DNA from: Pithys albifrons albifrons
Taxonomy: Eukaryota > Chordata > Aves > Passeriformes > Thamnophilidae
Reading direction: 5' to 3'
Length of the DNA: 64,000 nt
Assembly: GCF_047495875.1 (NCBI RefSeq)
Contig: NC_092461.1
Span: forward strand, 90,154,431-90,218,430
Shown: in pieces, positions 22,137 through 34,100 of the stretch
How the letters are laid out: the number at the start of each line of letters is the position of its first letter
Numbering within the stretch: the stretch's first letter is position 1
Notes under the pieces: generated by a model
Databases searched by the model: none
Told to the model about the DNA's origin: nothing
Seen by the model: the letters and a program-made list of their open reading frames with translations, nothing else
Made by a program: the position numbers and the translations under genes

Positions 22137-25100
22137 GTAACGAGCGCGGCCGGGCGGGCGCGATCCGCGCCGGGGGCGGGCGGCGAGAAGCCTCCGCGGG
22201 CTCCGCATATAGTCCCCGGATATGGGGGAGGAAGGCCGGGTCTATTGTGCGGGGTACGGGCGAGAGGGCGGAGGGGAGGAGAGGAGAGGGAAGGGGAGGG
22301 GAGGGAGCCGGGCCGGGCCCTGCGGAATGATACCGAGCGGGCAGCGGCGGGACCGGGCCGGGGCCGCCTCCCGCCTGCACAGCGGGCCGTGGCTGCAGAG
22401 CCCCGCCGGGCTGGGCCCTGGGCGGCCTCCTCGTTGTGCCGCGGTGCGGCCCCGGCGGGGAGGGCCGGGCAGAGCCTGAGCGGCCGCGGCGGGCAGGACG
22501 GAAGGCTCCGGCTCCTTCCGCCGCTCCGCTCCCTCCCCTCCTCCACCCCGGCCACATTAACGAGAGCTTCGAAAAAGGGATGATAAACACGTGGAAAATG
22601 AGGTTCAAGTCGTCCACTTCTATGATTTGCAAGAAGGAGGGTGTTCTTTTGTTTTTTCCCCTAGACTTGAAAACACCTTTGCAGTCATTTTTTCTTTATG
22701 ATTATGTGTATAAAATAAAATCCAAAAACCCCAAACCAAAACAACCTAAACAAACTGGTTTTCTTTCCTGAACGTGTATTGGCCTCACACTTCGATTTTA
22801 ATATTTTTTGATGACTGGGCAGTATTAAAGGATTGGTTTGGTGGGGGTTTTTGTTTACAGTAGTTAATAGCTGCTGAGTTTTATGACGCTTTTGTGTAGT
22901 TAATTTCTTCTGATGTTACTGGGGTTCTGTGAGCAGTATCCAAACAAGCCCCGCAACTGCAGAAAGACTGAAATCCTTATCCGTGACTTCTTCAGCACAA
23001 GCATTTAGCAGTAGATTTATTTTTTCATATTTTTTAAAATACATAGAATGGAGTGAGATTCCATAAAGCATCCGAATACCGTGGCTATTGCAGTCATAAA
23101 AAGTCAGCCAATTCATATTTTCAGTCTGTATTTAGAACGTCTGGTTTTCTCAATGCGTGCAGATGAGCTGTGGCTCTGCAAGGGGAATGTGTAGGTGAGC
23201 CTTCTGTGGAATACTTTTTTGTAGGACTGAAGTGTGCTAACAGGCAAAAAGAGTTGCTGTACTGTTAGGTGAATGTTTGGAAGTTGCATAAAATATTTTC
23301 TACAGTATGGAAAGCGAGATGGGCCCTGGGTCCTACCAGAAGTGTTTGTGGTGGTTCTTTTTTTGTTGTTGTTGTTTTTGTTGGGGCCATTTATCTCAGA
23401 TTTTGATCACTAAGTAATAAGCATGGAAAGAAAGTCCCAAAGAACTTTGTCTGTTCCCAGCCTTGGAGGTTGAGGGTTTAATTTTTTTTTTCAAGTTTAC
23501 TGTAAATAAAAGATCTGCCTAATTCTCTAGTTCCTCCAAGGGTCCACGTCATACATGCATAAGGTCCTGTGGTAATGGCATGATGTATGAATGAGAAAAA
23601 GATTAAAAGTGAGACAAGACAGGGTGTCCAGAAAAAGTGCCTAGTAACTGTATTTATTTTCCTTGTAGTTTGATCCTGATCTTAGGCTCTTTCTGTGGTA
23701 TAAAGGTATGAATGGCTGACTCGACCTAATATGAGTGTCATCACAGTCTGTATCTTTCACATATTTATTTCCTTTGAATGGAATTTGTGCATTTACTAAT
23801 GAAGTGGTTTCATAGAGGTAGTTTGATTGCAGAGAGCACTTTAGAATTGCAGGATCTGGGGCTACCATGGGGATACAGAGACGTCTGCAGTGACTATGCC
23901 CTGTACAAGCAAATTTTGTGGATTCTGGGGTCTTTGGTCCTTGGGATTTCAGCAGTTTGGGACAACAGCAAAGTCGGGGTTGCCAAGTGTCATGTTTTTT
24001 TCTACACTTCTGTGTGACAAAAGAAGGTCATGAATGAGGAGGCTCTGGCTGAACAGGACAGCTTGAATTAAGAAATTTTTTGTTCTCAGAACATTTGGCT
24101 GTTTGTCCCATTCAATTACGGACTGACAGACCTTGAAAACTGGTTGTGCATTTTATAGGCTTCACTTTTGGCAGGAGGAATTTTACTTAGAAAATAGCTG
24201 TTTGCAAAAATAAATTTCATATCATTTACTTAGGAAATTGTACACTTACAGGTTCTTTTTTAGTGTAGGCCTTGGAATTCCTACAACCCTGTTATGCTGA
24301 TGTCTCTCATGGAAGAGGAGTGTTGCTCTCTAGTTGTATAGTCTGTATGTTTATGGTAATACATCTTTCTTTAAGAGAAAGTGAAGGTCAATCAGTAATG
24401 TCATGCCCCTTCCTCTAGACTTTTTTAACCATCATGCATGTCAAAGACTAGAACAAGTTCTTTGTTTTAGGAAAATTAAATATGTTGAATAGAAAAAGTG
24501 GACTCTAGGCAGCAAAAGTCCAAACAATATTGTGACCTCAATAGCTGCTGTTCTCAGAGAATTTTTTTTGGCATTGTAGTGTTTCCCCAAAACCATCTTG
24601 CAATTATTTCTTTTTTCTTTTTTTTTTTAACTCAATTGAACTGTACAAATTGACCTCTCTGGGCACAAACTGAAAAATGGGGGGTTCTGTCTGAGCATGA
24701 GGAAACACTTTTTCACTGTGAGGAAGTTGTGGAGTCTCCTTCCACAGAGAGGTCCTTTCTGCTGTACCTGTGATGTTTGTCAGTGAATCGCAAGCAACAT
24801 GAAATGAGCAGCTTTGACTTTCACATCTATCAGATCTTTTTCAAATAGCAGAAGAGGGATTATTTGAAGAGCAAAATGAAAGATTTGAGGATGTACTAAA
24901 GGAGTTTTTATGCCTAGATAACACATATTAAACCCAAAGGCTACTTTTGCACAAGTTTGAACTAAATTCCTTAATGAGTGCAGTTAAAACTTGAATATTT
25001 TGTGCCTTCAGGGGGCCTGAATTGTAACAGAATTCACATATGAAGAGTGGTAAATATAAAATACATGAAGCTGAGAAACAGAGAAGGTAACACAGCTCTG

Positions 25101-28100
25101 CAGACCTGGCTGTATTTTGTTTGCTGCCTGTCAGTCGTCTGGGATCATTTTGGGTGTGAGCCTATTGAGTCAGGGACAGGTCAGTTTAGAGGCTTTACAT
25201 TCCAATTTTGTATTACTGAAGAAAAATGAAACTTGAACTCACCAGTTAAGTCTTACCAAATTTTTGTTGTTATTGTTATGTAGATTAATTTAGTAGTTGT
25301 GTGTTAAGTTTCATGTGGTGACCTCAGACTGACAAGAAAAGAATAGGGCAGTGATGTCACGCAGGCAAGAAGGAAGAGGTTGTGGTACTGCTTGTGTGAT
25401 GTGCACTAAGTCTTTCAAATAGGATAGGTGTAGGTAATTCTTTTTTAAAACATACAGGAGGACAGCTGCCCAAACTTTAGCCTTAAAAAAGATAATAGTT
25501 GGGCTTTAATTGTGATACAGTTGTTTGGCCATCTCACTGTTCTGCAGTAAGAAAATGTATGTTTATTTACAAGGGGCATGTTGGGTCTTAGGGAGATGAT
25601 GATAAACTTAAATTACACTGCTGTGCTTTAATTCCACATTAATTCCTCACAATACTTGAAATATATCTGTACCTTATCCCAAGTAATCTGTGCAGCTGAA
25701 TAACTTGTATTTAAGTTCTGTCTGTGTGGTAACTTCAGCCATTGTTCTGTCCCTTCTCTGTAGCTTTCTGCCAGTTGCAGAAATTTTATTCCCTATTGCA
25801 GTTGTGCTCATACCTTCATACCTCATTTGTTCCAATGCATTAAAGTGCTTCCAAATATAATTAAAATTTCTAATTGAGACCTCGCATGTCTTTCTTCTGA
25901 GTTTTTTTGCTGTAGTTGGATTTTGTTCACTCTGGGAGAGGGATGATCATGTCGTAAGTCATTTACTTCATTCAGAAGTTTCTGTTAACAGTGTTGTGGC
26001 TGGGCACAGGTGAGGGTCATGGTCTCAACCATGAGACATACAAATCATGTGAAAACAAACAGGTGAAAAATTATGGCTTGATATACATGTTCAGCTGTGA
26101 AAAAGAGTGTAACTCTGTTTTGGAGTATTCTACAAATATAGTAGTTTTTACCTGAATGTCAGATGAAGCTGTCAAGGTTGGTTAAAGAAATGCCAATTTT
26201 CATGTATCTGTTAGATTAGGATGATGGGGATAGTGTATCTCTGGGGCGGGTTGGCCTTGGCCAGCAATTAAACACCCTCCAGCCACTCACTTTCTCCTCC
26301 AATGGGGTGAGAGAGAGAACAGGAGCAGCAAGAGCAAGAAAAAGCTTGTAGGTTGAGGTGAAGACAGTTTAATAAATACAGGTGAAAAGTTTAAAAAAAG
26401 AAAATAAAAAAAAGGTAAAACAAACCCCAAACCAAAACAACAAAACCCCAAACCAACCAAATTGCCAACCAACAAAAAAGCCCAACCAAGTGATACAAAG
26501 GCACGTTTGCCACCTCTCACAGGCAGACTGGTGCTCAGTCAGTCTCTAATCAAAAGAAGATGACCTTGGAAGGACTACCCCAAGTCTGTATTGCTAAGTG
26601 TGATGTTTTATGGCCTGGAATATCCCTTTGTGTTGGCTCCAACCTTTCTCCCACCCTTACTCAAAGTGAGCAGCAAAGGGGGCCTCCGTGCTGTGCAGCC
26701 ACTGTGCAGCAATAGCTCAGGCATTGGTGTTACCAGCATGGCTTTAGTCACGCATTTAAAACACAGCTGATAGGAAGGAAGTTGACTCCATCCCAGCCAG
26801 AACCAATGCAATCCATTTCGCATTGAACCAGGTATGATGCAGCTGTTAATTCTGTGTCCTGTTAGTCTTTGCTGCTGCAGTGCATTGGTGTGGCTGTGCC
26901 GTGTTTGGAGTTGTCTGCTCCTGAAAGGAGTGGAGCTGCATTGTGTTGGCACATACTGAGGGATTGGCCCCTGAATGTCCTTCCCAGCAATGTGCTCCTG
27001 GTATCTCAGTGTCTGGACTGGTACTGCTTTACATTCCAGATTGTGTGTTAACCAAAATGTAATAAAACTACCTTGTTAAAACAAGCAAATCTTAGTTGAT
27101 CTCTGGATTTTGGTTTGATACGTGGACTGAGAGTTAGTGTTTCCCCTGCTCCTCCCATGAGAAGGCAGAAGAATGACTGCTGGTTTTGTTTAAGAGTGCT
27201 GAGCCAGATTTAAAGTAAGAGGTTTCTTTTACGATTGCAGAACTAAGCAAAATGTTTGAATGATTCATTATCATTTGTGTTCTGTGAGTTCAAGTGTGGT
27301 ATGAGGAAATGTCAGTATTGCCATCCCTATTTTGTTCGCTTGTCCTACCACTTTTTTTCCTCTCATAAATTAGTAAATAGGTTTTGATAGGGTCAGACCT
27401 TTCTGTCCCTAGGCTTGCCAGCTGCCATTTAACTTCAGTGACAAGTTTTCATGCATGAATTTCACAAGCTTGAGCGCTTTATTCGCAGAGTCCTCTCAGT
27501 CAGATGCGAGGAGGCTATTAGAGATTTAATAAGGATGTGCTGCATTCACAGCTGAGTGAGCCCATCTGCGCCTTGCAGAGAGGACTGCAGGCTGCCATGA
27601 GGCACAGCGCTGCTTACATAAGGAGGCAATGGCTGAGAGTGCTCCACTTCTCTCCTCCTCCCTCCACACTGAGTTGTCATCAGTGGCTGATAGCAGAGAG
27701 CACCTGCTTGCTGACTCAGCTCCGGAGGTCAAGTGTGGCGAAGGCTGTCACAGCTGAGCTGACCCCAAGTGATTGCTGCTGCTCTGTGAGGGACAGTAAA
27801 TGTAAAGTAGAAATTACAGGTTGTAACATTAGAAGGATTTAAATAAGACCATCTTTCTACTGAAAGTTTATTATTATTGATAGTAGGTGCTTTGCAAATC
27901 TGATTCTGCTATTTTGGGGCACTTTGAACAAACTGTAAGGATACAGACAAAAATACATTTGACAGTACAGGCAAAAATATGTTTGACAGTGCGTAATGAG
28001 CTGAGTGCTCCCCGTTTAATTGTATTGATACTTGACTGTCTCAAGCTGTGATGGAATAAGGTTGATTTATGTTGCAGCTAAACTAACATGTAAATTGGAA

Positions 28101-31100
28101 AAAAAATGGAAAGTGACAGTAGCTTCTGCACAGTTTCCATGCAGTTAATGTTAATAAATGGCAGTGTTTTAAACCTTGCTTAGTGAGGTTTATCATTCAT
28201 TGCAGTGTGCAGGCCTGAAAGAACCACTTACTTTTTCAGAGGGTTTGTTACTCTGATAGTGATATTGTGTTTTCTCTGTGTGCATCTTTGTTTATGAATT
28301 CACTAAGTAGCTTCTCTCACTAAGAGCATTCAAGTTTTTCGTGCCATTGTACTGACATTATGTGCTTAATCAGTTCTTAATCTAAAACTGAAACTTCTAA
28401 TTCTGTGTTTCTGGCTTGAATGGCATTCTATTAGTTCATTAACAGACAGGAGACTTGTGTTTTCATCTGCCAGAGTATGTCTGACAATAAATAGATTGCT
28501 TAATTTTGTACCTAATACTTACATTTTTCTGAGAGCAGAATCATCATTTTATCTATTTATGGTGTACTTACTAATATGATAAATGATGAGTTGTGTCTAT
28601 CAAATGCTGTGCTGGATATGTCAGTGTCTTTGTTTCCCTTGGTACACAGGGAATGTTTAGAATTGTTGAGGGTTTTTTCAACATATTTCTCAGTGCATTT
28701 AAAAGTACGGGGTCCATACCCCACTGCCAGCTTCTTAAACTGGCATCATCTGCCTGTCTTTTTGGTATTCAAAAATACTGGCCTTTAAGATCAGTATTTT
28801 GCAGTGTCTGACTTTTTTCATGATCCAAGCTTATCTGTCTAAAAGCATTTTTTTTCTCTCAGATATAAGGAAAGATTATTTCATTGCTGATTTGGCTGAA
28901 ATACAGTAATGTAGGTTCATCTGAATATTAATTCAGATGACAAACAACAAAAAACTTTGTCAAACTCTTACTTTATTTTTACATTGAAATGAAGACCAAC
29001 CCAAGCCATATTTAATGATTCTGGGACACCTGCCTGAAAAGTCAAAATACGGCTCACTTGTGTGTTAGTTTTAATTGACAGTGTCTTTTCTGTATTTTTA
29101 TCTTGTTACCCCTTTCTATTTGTTTTAATGTTGATAATTTCTGTCTTTTTAAAGAAAAACTGAAGTTCTGTATTCTTGTATATCTCTGCACTCAGGTGGT
29201 ATGATTTCATAGGATCATAGTCATCAAATTTTGTTAAAACATCACAAGATATTTAATTTTTCATTATATAACCTCTTTTCATTATATTAACTTTTTTTGA
29301 ATTCCAGAAGAAAATTGACAGCCTGCAGATGAATCAGTATTACAGTCGATACAGATATGATACACATTTTAATAATACCTAGAAGTGTTACTGAACCAAA
29401 CCCTGTCTGATTTGGTAATGTTATTCAGCACCAGTGAGCATGTTGCTTTTTCTGTGTTTCTGTGTAGTGAAGTTATTGGCATCTCTGACAATGTCAGTGC
29501 TGCACTTAGGCCACTTCAGTGGTTTAGGCATTGTTTTTATATTCCTGAAGGGAAGTTCTGGCCAGGTGGGGCTTGGTCTCTTCTCCCAGGCACTCAGCAA
29601 TAGGACAAGGGGGCACAGGCTCAAGCTCTGCCAGGGGAAATTTAAGTTGAAGATCAGAAAAAAATTCTTCACAGAGAGAGTAATCAGGCATTGGAATGGC
29701 CTGCCCAGAGAGGTGGTGGATTCCCCATCCCTGGAGGTTTTTAAACTGAGATTGGCCGTGGCACTGAGTGCCATGATCTGGTAAATGGACTGGAGTTGGA
29801 GCAAGGGTTGGACTTGATGATCTCGGAGGTCTTTTCCAGCCCAGTCGATTCTATGATTGTATGATTGTCAGGTGTCTTCGATCTTAAGAGTGAATGTTAA
29901 AGATAATAATCTCTGGTTCAAGAAGGCTTGAAGGCCTTTCTAAAGTGGATTGGATAATTTTTCAATTGTCAATTTAAAAGAAAGCTCAGGCCTTCATGGA
30001 GTTGGACAATTACTCCTTTTTCCAGGGGAAGGGAAAGCCTTGTGGGTTACATTTTCATATAGCCCAAGTATTGGAGTAGATTTTATTTCCACATTTCTAT
30101 CATGCCAGTTTTTACAGAAACTGATTTTGTGTCCTTTATTCTACTCAGGCATATTTATCACAAGGATGCTTAAAGGACTGTCTTGTAGTTAAAGCTGTGG
30201 TTTTCACCTGTTGAAGAAATGTGACCATTTCAGGGTGGTTGTTGATAGTGTCTCTGTATTCTGTGAATTTACCTTTAAAGGATGCAGTAGGTTAAGTTAC
30301 AGATAATAAAGATTTGTGATACTTATGTCTTTCTGTTACCGAAAAATACTTTGTAACTAAACTTTGCAAATCAGAGGTTAATGGGCATCTTAGTACAGAA
30401 ATATGTAAGAAAAGTGTAAGTCCCTAGGACATTGTTTTCAGTTGTCTTTTCTTGTCCAGGATATATTGTGGTGAAATGTTCCCTACAGCTGCCTCAACTA
30501 CAAGCTTTTAAAGTTTATTTATGAGAATTTTAGTAGGAAAAAAATATAGTCAGGTTATAAGGTACTGATTTTTTTTTCATGGTGAATGGTGTGGTGCATG
30601 AGGCAGGACTTGGAAGTGGGTGCAGTACTGAGCAGAAATACTGTACGAATTGTAATCTTTGATTTCTTCTCAGGAAGTGTAAGCAGGGTGCTGTTAACTT
30701 GTACTTGTGTTGTTTCTTCTTATGCCTAATTCTTACATTCATGGTGGAAAGTACTGACTTAAAGAGAAAAATCAGGTCTTGCATGTCTAGATAACAAAAT
30801 CAGTGCCCCTTTCTTTTTGTGTTCTGTTGATGCAGTTTGAGTTGTAGGAGTGTTTGAAACTGAATTCTGTGGATTTTTTTCTCTTGAGTGTCCATAACCT
30901 GCAGCACAAGTCCTTCAAGCTTTATTTTCATTTCATTAATACTGCTTTGAATGATACGTTAATTCCTCCTGCCAATTATTTTTCTTAAAGTTATTCATAA
31001 GTAAAGATAAATCCCTTACTAATACAGTAGCTTTTCAAAAGTAAAATGTGTTTAACTTAGTTGTGTTAATATTTCCCTTATATCAGAGAGTATTTATAGG

Positions 31101-34100
31101 ACTGACTTTGGCCATTTGAGCAAGAGGATATAGAAGTTTACAACTTCTATATCAAAAGTTCTGTGACTGTAGGAGTTCAAAACAAGAAAACTGTATGGGC
31201 TTAGACTGGGTTTGTTTAAACAAAAATAAAACCCTTTCTCCACTGAATAAATGTGTACACAGTTTAACTTGCAGCTTATTTTATCTCTCTCAGCTATTTG
31301 AAACAGTGATGTTGGTTTTACAACACTAAAGGTTTCAATATAGGTTTTAATAAAGGTTTTACATTACTAGGTGCAGAAGACAGAAAAGATGTCTAAATTT
31401 TTTTAAGGGCAAAAAAAGAGAGAAAGGAGTGGAGGAGGCCAGAAAATCTGTAATAGTCAAAACTGCTGACTACTTAATTTAAAGAAGTTTTTCGTAGAAG
31501 CACATGATGTAATTACACGTAAGCTCTAGCAATACCTTACCTAGTATATTTGGCAGTTGGTTTTGGTTTTTTTTGCAAATTTGGTGTGTGTTTATGAAGC
31601 ACAGAAGAATTTATTTCAAATTACTAGGAAAAGGTGATTATATCTCTTTAGTGAGTGGTAGTTTAACATATGGATGTCTTCGGGTGATTTGGTGTCAGTG
31701 AAAGCAGTAATGTTTATGCCTGAGATCTTCAAGATCCCTGGGAGTTAGATTGTTGTGTAAGTTGGGGATGAAATAGTTTCTGCTTCAAAAAATTCTGGTT
31801 TTTACAGTAAGTAGATGAAACATGACTTTATACAAATGTTTTGATGCTTGTTTTGCAGATGATGTTCTGACCCCGAATACAGAGAACGGAAATTTTCCCT
31901 ACCAAGTACCGAACTTCCATAAGTGTGAGATTTGTTTGCTGTCTTTTCCAAAAGAGACCCAGTTCCAGCGCCATATGAGGGATCATGAGCAAAATGACAA
32001 GGTATGAATTTTCATAGGTAGAACCTGTATATGTTGATATTTTCATATACTGTCAAGTAAAGCTAACACAAGACATCTTTTCCTTTTTTTTTTTTTAATT
32101 CACATCACTGGTAATTACTACTTGGGAACCTCTGAGTTTTGTGAAATTTCTTTTTCATGTTATCTCGTGTTTCCTTTGAGACAGGACCTTACTTTGATGC
32201 TGTTCATTTACGTTTCCAGATCAGTGATTTTTAATTTTAGCCATTTTCTTTGATTTATAAAATACTCAGGAAGATGAGAAAGTGTATGGGTTTGTTTCAG
32301 TTGAATTTGTGAAGTGATTCTACACATTAGCAATAAAAAGAAAATAATACTTACATTGTTTACCTGGACTTCTCTAGTAAACTAATTTAGTACATATGTA
32401 TTAGTCAACAGATTAATGTCATCACTTTAGCTGCTTAGAAATCAAATTTGGGAAAGAATGAGAAAATCACATGCCTGTATTTAAGACTGGACTGACTTTT
32501 TACTTGAAACTTTTGCCACAGGTTGCATCTCTACTATGAGACATTTATTTCTTTTCCCTGCTTTGTGTTTCACAGAGCTCAAACTACTTATGTCTGATGG
32601 AAAACTATTTTTATTACTTTTTAAGGTAGTCATACATACAGATTAGTTTTTACAAAATGTAGCACTTTGAGATAATTCATGTATACAAAGAACAACTTAC
32701 ACAAGTTTCAATGTTATAAAGTTGATATAATTAAAACCATGCTATTGCAAACTTATGGAAGAGCCTTTATATCTAGAAGTGAAGGTGCTCTTTAAGAATG
32801 AATACTGGTTGTGCAGATACCAACTGAAAAGCAGTCAATTGTAGTATAAACTAAATGTTTTGCTCTTTTGATTATTGATTTTGCTTAAGGAGATTTCATG
32901 GAATCATAGAATATCCTGAGTTGAAAGTGATCCACAAGGATCTCTCAGTTGGGCTCCTGGCCCTGCGCAGGGACCATCCCCAAGAGTCACACCATGTGCC
33001 TGAGAGGATTGTCTAAATGCTTATTGAACTCTGTCAGGCTTGGTGCTGTGAGCGCTTCTCTGGAGAGCCTGTTCTGGTGCCCAACCACCCTCTGGGTGAA
33101 TCATGAACACAGTTCAAGTAGGAAAGTCTATTTCCATCTCTTGCTCATTCCTCTTCCCTACTAACTTCACTCTCCTCAGACAGTCTCAGTTTTGAATCTC
33201 TGCTTTCTTTAGTTCCCCTACTTTCTTTCCCCATGTGCTCTTGAAATGCTGTATTTGTATTTTCAGTAGTGAGATGCAAAGGAGATAACATAATGAAAAT
33301 TGGTATTATTAAGGGTCATTATCCTATATGTAGGTGCTTGAACTGCTCCTTTTTTTTGATTTTAGCATTTTGGTTTGTATGGTTATTTGTGTTGCCCAGG
33401 GTATATGCAACTTATGGGAAGACTGAATTTCGACTCTATTTTTTGATTTTAACAAACAGCCTCACCGGTGTGACCAGTGTCCAATGTCATTTAATGTTGA
33501 ATTCAACTTGACTCTTCATAAATGTACTCACAATGGCGAAGATCCTACGTGTCCTGTGTGCAACAAGAAATTTTCCAGAGTAGCCAGTCTGAAAGCTCAT
33601 ATAATGCTACATGAGAAAGAGGAGGTAAACTTCATAACTTGAATTTTGAAAATACATGTCATAATGGTTGTATCTAATCCCTTACCTGTATGCCTTAGAT
33701 TGGAGGATGCAATAAATTGTTTGGTTCAGAAGAAATATAAAATTTTTACTGGGGAGTCTGTTTTGATAACAGCTACGGAAATTACTGAATGTAACTAAGT
33801 GTTCCCACCCTGTCTTCATTAAGAAAGAGAATCTGTGGATGTTTTGACAGATAACATCATATTATATCTGTAAACATTAATTAATTGGCTATTTACAAAC
33901 ACTTTTGTTTTGAAGGTATTTCTGTGATTTCATTTAAATTGGTAAGGCCACATGTAATAATCCAGGGGATCGTGTTTGATGGCAGATGTCATGGGGAGGC
34001 AGTCTCACCATTTATAGAAATAGATGAGGTTGTTCCCTTATCTACAACTTGAGAATATTTTGTGTTCCTTTCCCTCTTGGAATTTAATTTTCCGTTTTTA

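Larger units (their letters stand above)
21560..22560 (+). promoter_or_regulatory. ZNF236: CpG-island promoter and 5' UTR region of ZNF236
   Basis: G+C and CpG density rise abruptly here against an AT-rich background and fall off in early intron 1. I see no TATA box at a sensible distance, consistent with a dispersed-start housekeeping promoter. Recognisable motifs include an NRF1 palindrome (21769-21779), a CACGTG E-box (21589-21594) and GC boxes such as GGGGCGG near 21631. The transcription start cannot be fixed from sequence; it probably lies between about 21600 and 22050. No divergent gene is apparent on the minus strand. Confidence 0.85.
22137..31858 (+). other. ZNF236: ZNF236 intron 1
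   Basis: A 9.7-kb intron with GTAACG donor and TTTTGCAG acceptor, phase 1. Holds the 3' part of the CpG island, a quadruplex-type motif, CR1 fragments at 24661-24745 and 29543-29870, a degenerate LTR at 26229-26813, a GC-richer block at 27450-27850 and a perfect 12-bp hairpin at 31127-31153. No other gene recognised. Confidence 0.85.

Noticed and set aside
21261..22632. Long open frames (up to 440 codons) on both strands through the CpG island
   Set aside because: Their Pro/Arg/Gly/Ala composition follows from GC-rich DNA poor in stop codons. They overlap each other on both strands, and only the short segment 22076-22136 joins the real gene.
29421..29804. Overlapping open frames on both strands near 29.4-29.8 kb
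   Set aside because: They are readings of the CR1 3' end, seen again in the inverse orientation at 34.5-34.8 kb.
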